Source of the DNA: Faecalibacterium prausnitzii
GTDB lineage: Bacteria > Bacillota > Clostridia > Oscillospirales > Ruminococcaceae
Direction: 5' to 3'
NCBI RefSeq assembly: GCF_003287495.1
Contig: NZ_PRLE01000003.1
Span: 62,001 to 126,000 of the forward strand
DNA: 64,000 bases
Shown: piece after piece, positions 36,240 to 46,398 of the stretch
Position numbering within the stretch: the first letter of the stretch is position 1
Layout of the letters: each line of letters begins with the position of its first letter
Position numbers and translations under genes: made by a program
Notes under the pieces: model-generated
What the model saw: only the letters and a program-made list of their open reading frames with translations
Told to the model about the DNA's origin: nothing
Database searches by the model: none

Positions 36240-38051
36240 ATGGCAAGAGACAACATCCGCAATTTCTGCATCATTGCACACATCGACCACGGCAAATCCA
36301 CCCTCTCGGACCGTATTCTGGAGCTGACCAAGAGCGTGGACGAGCGCACCATGGAAGACCAGATCCTGGACAACATGGACATCGAGCGGGAGCGCGGCAT
36401 CACCATCAAGGCCCGCGCCGTGACCATGAACTACACCGCCAAGGACGGCAAGACCTACGAGTTCAACCTCATCGACACCCCGGGCCATGTGGACTTTGCC
36501 TACGAGGTGAGCCGTAGCCTGGCCGCCTGCGAGGGTGCCATCCTGGTGGTGGACGCCACCCAGGGCGTGGAGGCCCAGACACTGGCTAACACTTATATGG
36601 CGCTGGAGCATGACCTGGAGCTGGTGCCCATCCTGAACAAGATCGACCTGCCCTCTGCCCACCCGGACGAGGTGGCCCAGGAGGTGGAGGACGTCATCGG
36701 CCTGCCCTGCCTGGACGCTCCCCGCGTCTCCGCCAAGACCGGCCTCAACGTCGATCAGGTGCTGGAGCGGGTGGTCAGCGACATCCCCGCCCCCACCGGT
36801 GACCCGGACGCCCCCCTCAAGGCCCTGATTTTTGACAGCATCTACGACAGCTACAAGGGCGTCATCGTTTATATCCGCGTGTTTGAGGGCACCGTCAAGC
36901 CCGGCGACACCATCCGCCTGATGGCCACCGGGGCCCAGTTCACGCTGGTGGAGGTGGGCCACATGGGGGCCACCAGCCTGACCCCCTGCAGCCAGCTGCA
37001 GGCCGGCGAGGTCGGCTACCTGACCGCCAGCATCAAGACGGTGCAGGACACCCGCGTGGGCGATACCGTCACGCTGGCCAACAACCCCACCCCGGAGGCC
37101 CTGCCCGGCTACCGTCAGGTCAAGCCCATGGTCTTCTGCGGCATCTACCCCGCCGACGGTGCCAAGTACCCCGACCTGAAAGACGCCCTGGAAAAGCTGC
37201 AGCTCAACGACGCTTCCCTGACCTTTGAGCTGGAGACCAGCGCGGCTCTGGGCTTCGGCTTCCGCTGCGGCTTCCTGGGCCTGCTCCACATGGAGATCAT
37301 CACCGAGCGTCTGGAGCGGGAGTTTGACCTGGACATCATCACCACCACCCCCAGTGTCCGCTACCGGCTGACCCTGACCGATGGCACCGTGGAGATGATC
37401 GATAACCCGTCCAGCTATCCGGACCCCTCCAACATCGTCAAGCAGGAGGAGCCCTTTGTGGACGTCCACCTCTACACCCCCAACGAGTATGTGGGTGCCC
37501 TGATGGATCTCTGCCAGCAGAAGCGCGGCGTGCTGGCTGACATGAAATACCTCGATGACGTCCGTGTGGACCTCCACTACGCCCTGCCGCTGGGCGAGAT
37601 CGTCTACGACTTCTTTGACGCCATCAAGAGCCGGAGCCGCGGCTACGCCAGCTACGATTACGAGTTCAAGGAGTACCGCGAGAGCGACCTTGTCAAGCTG
37701 GACTTCCTGCTCAACGGCGACCCCGTGGACGCCCTCTCCATGATCGTCTTCCGGGACAACGCCTACGCCAAGGGCCGCCGCATCTGCGAGAAGCTGCGGG
37801 ACAACATCCCCCGCACCCTGTTTGAGATCCCCGTGCAGGCGGCCATCGGCGGCAAGATCATTGCCCGCGAGACCGTCAAGGCCATGCGCAAGGACGTGCT
37901 TGCCAAGTGCTATGGCGGCGACATCTCCCGCAAAAAGAAACTGCTGGAAAAGCAGAAAGAGGGCAAAAAGAAGATGCGCCAGCTGGGCAGTGTCGAGCTC
38001 CCCAGCGAGGCTTTTACCGCCGTGCTCAAGCTGGACAGCGACGACGATTGA
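36240..38051 (+). CDS. lepA: Elongation factor 4 (LepA)
   Basis: This 603-residue translational GTPase acts on stalled or mistranslocated ribosomes. G1 is AHIDHGKST (13-21), followed by ERGITIKAR, the G3 DTPGHVDF and the G4 NKID. The LepA-specific C-terminal domain ends in the basic [22 protein letters not shown] at 36240 is preceded by TTGGAGG; the TTG four codons earlier was rejected. Confidence 0.98.
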   Translation: MARDNIRNFCIIAHIDHGKSTLSDRILELTKSVDERTMEDQILDNMDIERERGITIKARAVTMNYTAKDGKTYEFNLIDTPGHVDFAYEVSRSLAACEGAILVVDATQGVEAQTLANTYMALEHDLELVPILNKIDLPSAHPDEVAQEVEDVIGLPCLDAPRVSAKTGLNVDQVLERVVSDIPAPTGDPDAPLKALIFDSIYDSYKGVIVYIRVFEGTVKPGDTIRLMATGAQFTLVEVGHMGATSLTPCSQLQAGEVGYLTASIKTVQDTRVGDTVTLANNPTPEALPGYRQVKPMVFCGIYPADGAKYPDLKDALEKLQLNDASLTFELETSAALGFGFRCGFLGLLHMEIITERLEREFDLDIITTTPSVRYRLTLTDGTVEMIDNPSSYPDPSNIVKQEEPFVDVHLYTPNEYVGALMDLCQQKRGVLADMKYLDDVRVDLHYALPLGEIVYDFFDAIKSRSRGYASYDYEFKEYRESDLVKLDFLLNGDPVDALSMIVFRDNAYAKGRRICEKLRDNIPRTLFEIPVQAAIGGKIIARETVKAMRKDVLAKCYGGDISRKKKLLEKQKEGKKKMRQLGSVELPSEAFTAVLKLDSDDD

Positions 38052-38071
38052 TCTTAAAATTAAATTGCAGA

Positions 38072-38113
38072 AAAACAGCGCCCGTGCAGGTGGATCTGCA
38101 CGGGCGCTGTTTT
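38072..38113 (+). terminator. Terminator of the alr-lepA transcript
   Basis: An 18-bp perfect stem (38072-38089 with 38096-38113) runs into TTTTGTTG. Confidence 0.88.
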
Positions 38114-38114
38114 G

Positions 38115-38143
38115 TTGTGTTTTGTCAAATTTTATGTTATCAT
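38115..38143 (+). promoter_or_regulatory. Promoter of the small membrane peptide gene
   Basis: TTGTGT (38115-38120), a 17-bp spacer and TATCAT (38138-38143), directly after the lepA terminator. Confidence 0.55.
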
Positions 38144-38192
38144 AAAGATGTCGCTTTCCGCCGTCCCCCGAGCGGGGAAGGAGGTGAGAACT

Positions 38193-38294
38193 ATGTACAC
38201 GATTTCTTCGTTCGTGTGGTCCGTCGCAGCAGGTATTGTGGCGAACTTTATCTGCAAGTGGCTTGACGTACTATTCAGAAGCGACAAGCACTAA
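38193..38294 (+). CDS. Candidate type I toxin, 33-residue membrane peptide
   Basis: MYTISSFVWSVAAGIVANFI, followed by CKWLDVLFRSDKH, is one membrane helix with a short charged C-terminus. This is the design of Fst/TxpA-like toxins. The ATG at 38193 follows a perfect AAGGAGGTGA site, which is itself preceded by a CCCC/GGGG hairpin (38165-38177). It has its own promoter and a strong terminator. A convergent minus-strand promoter just downstream would make an antisense RNA over its 3' end. The ORF itself is convincing; the toxin role is inference. Confidence 0.65.
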   Translation: MYTISSFVWSVAAGIVANFICKWLDVLFRSDKH

Positions 38295-38305
38295 TCCATA
38301 AGCGC

Positions 38306-38344
38306 AAGAAGCCCCGCGGTAGTAGCAATACCGCGGGGCTTCTT
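38306..38344. terminator. Bidirectional terminator shared by the small peptide mRNA and the antisense RNA
   Basis: A 16-bp perfect stem (38306-38321 with 38329-38344), with TTCTTGTTG on the plus side and TTCTTGCGC on the minus side. Confidence 0.8.
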
Positions 38345-38384
38345 GTTGCGTTCATGAGAACCATGCACACATACTTCGTTCGTA
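38306..38384 (-). ncRNA. Candidate antisense RNA to the small membrane peptide
   Basis: A strong minus-strand promoter (38391-38418) points at the 3' end of the peptide mRNA, with no minus-strand reading frame of note. The RNA would run about 80 nt to the shared terminator, or further across the coding region if it reads through. Convergent overlap at a common terminator is the layout of fst/RNAII and txpA/ratA. Confidence 0.5.
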
Positions 38385-38390
38385 CTTTTT

Positions 38391-38418
38391 ATTATACGCA
38401 CCCTTACCAAAATGTCAA
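38391..38418 (-). promoter_or_regulatory. Strong promoter of the antisense RNA
   Basis: On the minus strand, perfect TTGACA (38418-38413), a 16-bp spacer and perfect TATAAT (38396-38391). It is the best promoter match in the window. Confidence 0.85.
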
Positions 38419-38470
38419 GCGCCACATGCCATTTACGCCAAACGTCCGCAATTGAAAAAGTCCAAAATTT

Positions 38471-39037
38471 TCAGTGATAGACCACCACGCCCAGCACTGC
38501 GGAGACTAGGATCATCGCAATGGGGGAGGGAGCTTTGCCTTTCCACTTCTGCCAGCCAAAATGGAGCAACAGCAGAGCCGCCAGAATGCCGATGCCCTGC
38601 CAGGCAGGGGCGGGGGTGTCCGCCAGCGTGGAGACGCCCAGCAGGCTGCTCAGGCCCATGGTGACGGCCGTGGCCAGAATGAGGGCCACCACACAGGGCC
38701 GGATGCCGGAGAGGAACGCGTTGACCCCCGCGTACTGCAACAGATTATGGATGAGCGCCGCAATGAGCAGGATGATGAAAAACGAGGGCAGCACCACCCC
38801 CAGTGTGGCGCAGATCGCCCCCGCCGCACCGGCCTGCGAGGACCCGATGAACGTTGCCATATTGATGGCCAGCGGCCCCGGGGTGGACTCCGACACGGCA
38901 ATAAAACTCAAAAACTGCGTCTCCTCCAGCCAGCCGTGGAGAAGCACTTTCTCCCGGATGAGAGAGATCATGCCGTAGCCGCCGCCAAAGGAGACGGCAC
39001 CGATTTCCAGAAACGTCCAGAACAACTGCCAGAGCAT
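38471..39037 (-). CDS. Chromate transporter family protein, second half
   Basis: This 188-residue protein is a single CHR domain with about six membrane helices: FLEIGAVSFGGGYGMISLI, SESTPGPLAINMATFIG and a hydrophobic C-terminal half. Pairs of short CHR proteins with opposite topology replace the long double-domain ChrA in many bacteria, and the upstream gene is the partner. ATG at 39037 is spaced 8 bp from GGGAGG; a GTG at 39046 overlapping the previous stop is possible. Chromate is the named substrate, but the natural anion is uncertain. Confidence 0.88.
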   Translation of the reverse strand: MLWQLFWTFLEIGAVSFGGGYGMISLIREKVLLHGWLEETQFLSFIAVSESTPGPLAINMATFIGSSQAGAAGAICATLGVVLPSFFIILLIAALIHNLLQYAGVNAFLSGIRPCVVALILATAVTMGLSSLLGVSTLADTPAPAWQGIGILAALLLLHFGWQKWKGKAPSPIAMILVSAVLGVVVYH

Positions 39038-39042
39038 CCCGC

Positions 39043-39636
39043 TCACCTCCCGCCTTTCTGATTTCTGCCCGTCCCCCAGACGGCCACGCCCACCATGCCG
39101 CTGAGGAGGATGAACGCGATGGAGGAGAACTTGACCGCCAGCAGAGAGAACGCGATCATGCAGGCCATGACCACCAGCAGGATGCCCACATTGAGGGGCG
39201 TGCGCTCCAGCGCCTTGAGCATCCGGACGCCCGCCAAGAAGATGAGGTAGATGACACAGACCTGAATGCCCTGAAAAGCGTGCGCCACCACCGTCAGGGA
39301 CGTGAACTGGTCAAAAAACAGGGAGATGGCGTAGATGATGCCAAACGACGGCAGGGAGACGGCCACCGTGGCCACGGCCGCCCCCGGCACCCCGGCCAGT
39401 TTATAACCCAGATAGGTGGCACTGTTGATGGCCACCGGCCCCGGGGTGGACTCGGCAATGGCGGCCATATCCAGAAACTCGTCCCGGCCCAGCCAGTGCT
39501 TTTGGGTGATGAACTCATTTTCCAGCAGGGCGATCATGGCATAGCCGCCCCCAAAGGTGAACAGGCCGATCTTAAAAAACGTGCCAAAGAGCGTCCAAAG
39601 GCTTCGCTCTTCTTCCTGCAGCGTGCGGTGCGGCAT
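39043..39636 (-). CDS. Chromate transporter family protein, first half
   Basis: This 197-residue CHR protein has LFGTFFKIGLFTFGGGYAMI and AESTPGPVAINSATYLGYK, the mirror signatures of its downstream partner. ATG at 39636 follows AAAGGAGGGG. Its promoter's -35 box lies across the outer edge of the MITE-like element, so the insertion may have supplied or altered its expression. Confidence 0.88.
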   Translation of the reverse strand: MPHRTLQEEERSLWTLFGTFFKIGLFTFGGGYAMIALLENEFITQKHWLGRDEFLDMAAIAESTPGPVAINSATYLGYKLAGVPGAAVATVAVSLPSFGIIYAISLFFDQFTSLTVVAHAFQGIQVCVIYLIFLAGVRMLKALERTPLNVGILLVVMACMIAFSLLAVKFSSIAFILLSGMVGVAVWGTGRNQKGGR

Positions 39637-39663
39637 GGGCTCTCCCCTCCTTTTCCGTGTGAT

Positions 39664-39692
39664 ATTGTAGCACAGTCTCTTTTCTTTGTCAA
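39664..39692 (-). promoter_or_regulatory. Promoter of the chromate-transporter pair, partly inside a repeat end
   Basis: On the minus strand, TTGACA (39692-39687), a 17-bp spacer and TACAAT (39669-39664). The -35 box shares bases 39690-39692 with the terminal inverted repeat. Confidence 0.8.
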
Positions 39693-39932
39693 AGGCTCTC
39701 CCTTTGAAAGACTCCCCCGGCCGGGGGAGGTGGCACGAAAGTGCCAGAAGGGGGCAAGGTGGCATTGCGAAGCAATGGCGGAGAGAGCAAGGATGCTGAC
39801 AAAAAGCAAAAAACACAGCGATACGATCTCTGTTTGTCAGAGACATCGTATCGCTGTGTTTTTATGTTTTATTTTACCGGACTTGCCCTCTCAGGCGCTG
39901 ACGCGCCAGCTCTCCCAAAGGGAGAGCCTTTG
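39690..39932. mobile_element. MITE-like element with perfect 17-bp terminal inverted repeats
   Basis: CAAAGGCTCTCCCTTTG at 39690-39706 is perfectly inverted at 39916-39932, giving a 243-bp element without a coding gene. Inside are the family core (39709-39745, shared with 15900-15940), a GGCAC/GTGCC hairpin and a long AT/GC hairpin (about 39810-39862) that could terminate the upstream transcript. No target-site duplication is obvious. Confidence 0.65.
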
Positions 39933-39940
39933 GCATAACC

Positions 39941-40315
39941 TTAAACGAATGCAGAATACATCCAGCCATCCAGCACACCGGCCACGAGCAAAATAGCCGC
40001 GGCGGCGCAGAACAGCACCCCGAAGAGGCCGAAGCGGCCAAAACGGGCAGTCCAGCCGTCCTTTTCGCGGACGGAGGCCGCTTTTTCAGGCAAGAGGAGG
40101 GCTCCGGCGCTCACCAGCAGGGCCAGTGCCCCCACGATGAACAGCCCCCGCCGGGCCAGCTCCAGCCCGGCCAGCGCGGAAAAGCCATGGCTCACCGCGC
40201 CCACTGCAAGCAGAAGGATGAAAACGCCTGCCGCCACAGCCAGCCCAAGAAGAAACGCTTTCCCGGCGTCTTTCAGGAGCAGGGCAAAGCGGTTCCCAGC
40301 TTTTTTGTCTTGCAT
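39941..40315 (-). CDS. Small polytopic membrane protein at the end of the first opp operon
   Basis: This 124-residue protein has four hydrophobic segments (about 17-42, 46-65 or so, and 97-120). It shows no family motif I know. It starts 13 bp after the oppF stop and is probably cotranscribed with opp. The ribosome site is weak (GGGGCGG), and the stop lies 9 bp from the MITE-like element. Confidence 0.6.
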   Translation of the reverse strand: MQDKKAGNRFALLLKDAGKAFLLGLAVAAGVFILLLAVGAVSHGFSALAGLELARRGLFIVGALALLVSAGALLLPEKAASVREKDGWTARFGRFGLFGVLFCAAAAILLVAGVLDGWMYSAFV

Positions 40316-40328
40316 GGAGCCGCCCCGC

Positions 40329-41292
<964 letters not shown>

Positions 41293-41303
<11 letters not shown>

Positions 41304-42321
41304 AGTGGGCCTCCTGTGTAAAGGGTGCGTCGGCGGCAGGCGTTTCCAGCTGATACAGCCAGCAGCTTGCCTCGTGGCCGTCGCCAAAATTCAGCACCGG
41401 GGGCTGCTGCTCGCAGCAGATCTCCATGCAATACTTGCACCGGGTGCAGAACGGGCAGCCCTTGGGCGGCGCGATCAGGTCAGGCGGGGTGCCCTCGATG
41501 CTGGCCAGCTGCTGCTTGTTCTGCAGGTCCAGGCGGGGCACTGCTTCCAGCAGGGCGTTGGTGTAGGGGTGGCGCGGGTGGTGGAACACCTCAATGCTGG
41601 TGCCCCGCTCCACGATCTGGCCGGCGTACATGACCACGATGCGGTCCGCGATATTGGCCACAACGCCCAGGTCGTGGGTGATGAGGATGACCGAGGCGTT
41701 CTTTTCTTTCTGCAGCGCCTTGATGAGGTCGATAATCTGGGCCTGAATGGTCACATCCAGGGCCGTGGTGGGCTCATCGGCGATGAGCAGCTTGGGGTCG
41801 CAGGCAAACGCAATGGCGATCATCACGCGCTGGCGCATTCCGCCCGAGAACTCGTGCGGGTACTGGTCCACCCGGCTCTCCGGCTGGGGGATCCCCACCA
41901 TCCGCAGCAGCTCCACGGCACGGGCCTTGGCCTCTTTTTTGCTCAGTTTGGTGTGGTGGCGCAGGTTCTCAATGATCTGGTTGCCCACGGTCATGGTGGG
42001 GTTCAGGGCCGCCAGCGCGTCCTGGAACACCATGGCCACCTCGCCGCCGCGGTAGGCGCAGAGGCGCTTTTCGTTGAACTGGAGCACATCCTCGCCGTCA
42101 AAGATAATTTCACTGCCCTCTTTGATCTCAGCGGGCGGCGTTTTGATCAGCCGCATGATGCTCTTGGCCGTAACAGACTTGCCGCAGCCGGACTCACCCA
42201 CAACGGCCACCGTCTCGCCCTTGTTTACCGTAAAGCTGACGCCGCGCACGCTCTGTACCTCACCGGCATAGGTGTGGTAGGAGACCCGCAGATTTTTGAC
42301 TTCCAACAGTTTTTCACTCAT
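41293..42321 (-). CDS. oppD: Oligopeptide ABC transporter ATPase (OppD), operon 1
   Basis: This 342-residue partner ATPase has Walker A GESGCGKSVTAK, signature [13 protein letters not shown] and Walker [16 protein letters not shown]-terminal CPFCTRCKYCMEIC cluster motif is richer in cysteines than usual. It lies 12 bp after oppC. Confidence 0.92.
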
Positions 42322-42333
42322 GTCGCAGCCTCC

Positions 42334-43263
42334 TTATTCAATGGTGCGGGGGTCCAGCGCGTCGCGCAGACCATCGCCCAGCAGGTTGAACGCCAGCACC
42401 GCAATGCAGAGCACTGCCGCCGGGAAGAACAGCTGCCAGGGGTAGAAATCCATCTTGGCCTTGCCCTGGCTGATGAGGACGCCCAGGCTGATGACATCGC
42501 TGGACAGGCCCATGCCGAGGAAGCTCAGGCTGGCCTCGGTAAAGATATAGCTGGGGATGCTGGAGCAGAGGTTCAGGATCAGGATGCTGACGGTGTTGGG
42601 CAGCAGGTGCTTGATGATGATGCGGACCGGGGAGGCACCGATCATCTGGGCCGCCTGCACATACTCGGATTCCCGCAGCTGCATGAGCTGGCCGCGCATC
42701 TGGCGGGCCGTGCCGCACCAGGAGGTGATGCACATGGCAAACAGCAGGCCGCCCACGTTCTGGCCCACCACCATCATGATGAGCAGGGTGATGAGCAGGG
42801 AGGGGAACGAGGTGATGACCTCAATAACACGCATCATCACGCTGTCCACGGTGCCGCCAAAGTAAGCCATGGCACCGCCATAGGCGCAGCCCACCACGAT
42901 CTGGATGGTGGAGCAGACCAGTGCCACGATGAGGGACAGCCGGGCGCCGATCCAGACACGGCAGAAGATATCACGGCCCATGGTGTCGGTGCCAAACCAG
43001 TTGGCACTGTTCGGAGCCGTATTCTTGATGGACGCGTTGATCTTGATGTACTCCTGGCCGCTGATGGTGGGGCCCAGCAGCACGAAGAAGAGGACCACGG
43101 CCAGCATCACCATGGCGACGACAGCCAGCGGGTTCTTCTTGAGTCGGCGCCACGCGCCCTGCCAGTAGGTGATGGTGGGACGGTCGATCTTTTCCGCGTC
43201 AAAGCGGCTGTGGTCCACCCGGGCTGCCTGCTCCGGGGTGAGGAATTTTGCAGTTTCACTCAT
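42334..43263 (-). CDS. oppC: Oligopeptide ABC transporter permease (OppC), operon 1
   Basis: This 309-residue permease has an N-terminal helix, the extracytoplasmic GTDTMGRDIFCRVW motif and five more helices. The EAA loop MRGQLMQLRESEYVQAAQMI couples it to the ATPases. It is 14 bp after oppB. Confidence 0.92.
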   Translation of the reverse strand: MSETAKFLTPEQAARVDHSRFDAEKIDRPTITYWQGAWRRLKKNPLAVVAMVMLAVVLFFVLLGPTISGQEYIKINASIKNTAPNSANWFGTDTMGRDIFCRVWIGARLSLIVALVCSTIQIVVGCAYGGAMAYFGGTVDSVMMRVIEVITSFPSLLITLLIMMVVGQNVGGLLFAMCITSWCGTARQMRGQLMQLRESEYVQAAQMIGASPVRIIIKHLLPNTVSILILNLCSSIPSYIFTEASLSFLGMGLSSDVISLGVLISQGKAKMDFYPWQLFFPAAVLCIAVLAFNLLGDGLRDALDPRTIE

Positions 43264-43277
43264 AATGCCGCGCCTCC

Positions 43278-44237
43278 TTACCGCTTGCCGCCGCGGATCC
43301 GGATGCGGGGATCGACGACGGTGTACAGAATATCGGTCACAAAGACCACGATGATGTAGAGCGCTGCCAGAATGACGGTCTCGCCCATGACGATGGTGAC
43401 ATCCTGTGCCGCCACGGCATTGACGTAGTACAGGCCCAGGCCCGGGATGGAGAAGACGCTCTCAATGAAAAACGAGCCGGTAATGCACATGGCCACGCTC
43501 ATGGGGAGGTTGGTCACGATGGGGATGAACGAGTTGCGCAGGACGTGGTGCAGGATGACCTCCCGGTGGGTGAGGCCCTTGGACTCGGCAGTCAGGATGT
43601 AATCCTGATTCATGACATCCAGCATACTGGCCTTGAGCAGGCGGGCATAGGACGCGATGTAGCCAAAGCAGCCCGCCAGAGTGGGCAGCACGGTGTAGTT
43701 CCAGCCGCTGGTCCACAGATGGTTACTGGGCCAGCCGATGACCGGGAACCACCCCAGCTTGCCCGCAAACACCTGTTGCAGCAATAGCGCAAACACCAGG
43801 TTTGGCACGGAGATGAGCAAAATGGACAGGGCCACGACGAGATAATCCCAGAACGAGCCCTTTTTCACGGCTGCCAGCACGCCCAGTGCCAGACCGAGGG
43901 AAACGCCCAGCAGCATCTGCTGGATGCCCAGCCGGGCCGAGATGGGGGCTTTTTCCTTGATGATGGACTGGACGGTCTGGCCCTCATAAATGATCGACTC
44001 GCCAAAATCGCCGTGGACAAGGCCTTTCATGGTGATGACGTAGCGCTCCATCACAGGCTTGTCCAGGCCGTATTTCGCATACATGCGGGCAGCCACGCTG
44101 TCCGGCAGCTTTTCCACGCGGGCCGAGAGGGCATCGCCGGGGGTGGCTGCCAGCAGGAAGAACGTTGCTGTTGCGATGATGAACAGGGTGAACAGCATGA
44201 TCACAAACCGTTTCACCGTATATTGTAGCATTTTCAT
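43278..44237 (-). CDS. oppB: Oligopeptide ABC transporter permease (OppB), operon 1
   Basis: This 319-residue permease has LPDSVAARMYAKYGLDKPV near its N-terminus, then helices and the EAA loop YARLLKASMLDVMNQDYIL. The C-terminal VDPRIRIRGGKR is typical. It begins 114 bp after oppA, across an intergenic hairpin terminator that probably keeps transporter levels below those of the binding protein. Confidence 0.92.
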   Translation of the reverse strand: MKMLQYTVKRFVIMLFTLFIIATATFFLLAATPGDALSARVEKLPDSVAARMYAKYGLDKPVMERYVITMKGLVHGDFGESIIYEGQTVQSIIKEKAPISARLGIQQMLLGVSLGLALGVLAAVKKGSFWDYLVVALSILLISVPNLVFALLLQQVFAGKLGWFPVIGWPSNHLWTSGWNYTVLPTLAGCFGYIASYARLLKASMLDVMNQDYILTAESKGLTHREVILHHVLRNSFIPIVTNLPMSVAMCITGSFFIESVFSIPGLGLYYVNAVAAQDVTIVMGETVILAALYIIVVFVTDILYTVVDPRIRIRGGKR

Positions 44238-44285
44238 AGCAGCTAAATCCTCTTTTTATCCGGGCATCGGGGGGACCCCGGAATA

Positions 44286-44323
44286 CAAAAATAAGCGAGG
44301 AGAACGCTGTGGCTCTCCCCGCT
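44286..44323 (-). terminator. Intercistronic attenuator between oppA and oppB, operon 1
   Basis: An imperfect stem (44294-44303 with 44314-44323) is followed on the minus strand by TTATTTTTG. It permits partial read-through into oppBCDF. Confidence 0.6.
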
Positions 44324-44351
44324 CTCTCCAAAAGCGAGAGTTTGATCGGGA

Positions 44352-46136
44352 TCAGTGTGCCAGGATCTTGACACGAGAGAACTCGAAGTCAGAACCAAAC
44401 ATGGGCATGCTCAGGCCGGAGACGTAGCTCTGGACATAGATCTGGCTGTTATCATAGTACAGAGGCACCAGACCGCCCTCGTCCAGCAGCAGCTTCTCAG
44501 CCTTGCCGAACAGCTCCATGCGCTCGGCATCGTCCTGGCTGGCACCGGCCTTCTCGATCATCTCGTCGTACTCGGGGTTGGAGTAGCCGCCCATGAACTT
44601 GGCGTAGCCGCTGCCGGTGACCCACAGCTCAAAGAACGTCATGGGGTCGTTGTAGTCGCCGTTCCAGCCCTGCAGGTAGAAATCGTACTGCTGGGCGTTG
44701 CGGGCAGTCACGTACGTGCTGGTATCGGGGTAGGTGTCGATCTGGACCTTGACGCCCAGGTTCCCCTCCAGCTGCTGCTTGAACCACTCCAGCTGACTGG
44801 TCTTCTCGGTGGTGGCACCGTAGGAGATGACGGTCAGGGTCACGTCAGAGGCAGTGCCTGCCACGCCGGCCTCGGCCATGCCCTCTTCAAACAGGGCCTT
44901 GATGGTATCGGGAGAAGTATCCTCGTCTGCATAGGGTTCCGGATTGGCCGCGCGGAACTCCTGCTCGCCCACGGTGATGCCGTAGGGGATGACGCCGTAA
45001 GCGGTGGTAACCAGGCCCTCTTTGAACATGGCGTTGAACTCCTCGCGGTCAAAGGCCAGTGCAATGGCCTTGCGGCACTTGGGGTTCAGCATCACGCCGG
45101 AGGGGCCGCCGGTCGCGCCGTCCTCGGTGTGCTGGTTCAGCACCAGATAGTTCACACTGGGCTCGTCCTTGCCGAAGTACTGGAACGTACCGTCAGCAAC
45201 CTTGTTCTGCCAGCGGTCCACATACTCAAAATCGGTCAGCTTCAGCACATCGATCTGCTGGCTCTCCATCAGCTGAGCCTGGGTAGAAGTCTCATCGACG
45301 ACACGGAGATTGATCTGGGTCAGGGTGACCTCGTCGGCGTTCCAATACTTCTCGTTCTTCTTCAGGGTCATGTTGTTTTCCAGCACACGGTCACTGATGT
45401 AGAACGGGCCATTATAAACGTGCAGGGTATAATCGTTGGTCCAGTTGCCGCCCGCGGCCTCAGCTGCATCGATCAGGTCCTTGCGGACGGGGTAGAAGCA
45501 GACCATGCCAACCTTTTTAATAAAGGCGGGGTCCGGGGTGGTCAGGGTAGCCTTGAACGTCAGGTCATCCACCAGCTCCACAGCCACATCTTCCAGCTTG
45601 CCGCCGTTCTCGCAGTAATCCTCCGCGCCCACGATGCCGTAAGCTAGGAACGCGTAGCTGAAAGCCAGGTCGGGGTTGACCAGACGCAGCCAGCTGTCCA
45701 CATAGTTCTGGGCGGTCACGGGCTGGTCATCGCTCCAGACCATGCCCTCACGCAGGTGGAACGTATAGGTCAGGCCGTCGTCGGAGACATCATAGCTCTC
45801 GCAGCCCGCGTTCTCGACCACATCCACACCGTTCTCATCGGTAAAGGTGCGGAACAGGCCCTCCTGCACAGCGGTCAGCACTTCAAACTCGTTGGAGTTG
45901 CGGACATCGTTGACATCAATGAGGGCCAGGTCGGTGTAGATCAGGTTCAGCACCTGCTCTGCGGCCAGCTCGGTGGTAGCAGGAGCGGCAGAAGCAGCAG
46001 CGGACGCTGCAGAGGACGCGGTGCTGCTGGAGGAACCGCCACAGGCGGTCAGGACACCGGCTGCTGCCACAGCGGCAGAGCCTGCGCCGACGGCTTTCAG
46101 GAAGCTGCGGCGGCTGATGGAATGTTTAGATGCCAT
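44352..46136 (-). CDS. oppA: Oligopeptide-binding lipoprotein (OppA-like, SBP_bac_5), operon 1
   Basis: This 594-residue binding protein has SISRRSFLKAVGAG (6-19), a twin-arginine motif, and a lipobox LTAC with lipid-modified C32. A Ser/Ala linker follows. The mature part has the SBP_bac_5 pattern (GLTYTFHLREGMVWSDDQPV, DFYLQGWNGDYNDPMTF). The Tat-plus-lipobox signal is unusual for an oligopeptide binding protein and is shared with the second operon. ATG at 46136 follows AAAAGGAG. It has its own consensus promoter and is divergent from the LysR-phosphatase gene, its likely regulator. Confidence 0.92.
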   Translation of the reverse strand: MASKHSISRRSFLKAVGAGSAAVAAAGVLTACGGSSSSTASSAASAAASAAPATTELAAEQVLNLIYTDLALIDVNDVRNSNEFEVLTAVQEGLFRTFTDENGVDVVENAGCESYDVSDDGLTYTFHLREGMVWSDDQPVTAQNYVDSWLRLVNPDLAFSYAFLAYGIVGAEDYCENGGKLEDVAVELVDDLTFKATLTTPDPAFIKKVGMVCFYPVRKDLIDAAEAAGGNWTNDYTLHVYNGPFYISDRVLENNMTLKKNEKYWNADEVTLTQINLRVVDETSTQAQLMESQQIDVLKLTDFEYVDRWQNKVADGTFQYFGKDEPSVNYLVLNQHTEDGATGGPSGVMLNPKCRKAIALAFDREEFNAMFKEGLVTTAYGVIPYGITVGEQEFRAANPEPYADEDTSPDTIKALFEEGMAEAGVAGTASDVTLTVISYGATTEKTSQLEWFKQQLEGNLGVKVQIDTYPDTSTYVTARNAQQYDFYLQGWNGDYNDPMTFFELWVTGSGYAKFMGGYSNPEYDEMIEKAGASQDDAERMELFGKAEKLLLDEGGLVPLYYDNSQIYVQSYVSGLSMPMFGSDFEFSRVKILAH

Positions 46137-46244
46137 GGTGAAATCTCCTTTTATCATCCGCCCGGTTGAAAGGGTGCCGGGCTGTTTTGCCACAAAACCT
46201 ATCAAGCTGGTATGTTATTATACTTTTAGATTCAGGCGAGTTTA

Positions 46245-46273
46245 ATGATACCACCTTGTGAATGCCCTGTCAA
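46245..46273 (-). promoter_or_regulatory. Promoter of opp operon 1
   Basis: On the minus strand, perfect TTGACA (46273-46268), a 17-bp spacer and TATCAT (46250-46245). Confidence 0.8.
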
Positions 46274-46323
46274 CCAAAGTGCGGTCTGGTTGCGTATTTT
46301 TCATGTTTTTTATTCCCATCTTC

Positions 46324-46352
46324 TTTACAATTCACGGAAACCGCGTTATTCT
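46324..46352 (+). promoter_or_regulatory. Promoter of the LysR-phosphatase gene
   Basis: TTTACA (46324-46329), a 17-bp spacer and TATTCT (46347-46352). It is divergent from and about 50 bp from the opp promoter, so one bound regulator could affect both. Confidence 0.65.
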
Positions 46353-46398
46353 TTAATATATTACAGTGCATCCGCAGCACTGCTTTCAGGAGGGGCCC

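Noticed and set aside
36168-37577. A 469-codon minus-strand frame opposite lepA
   Set aside because: Shadow frame with Val/Gly/His/Asp-rich composition and no ribosome site.
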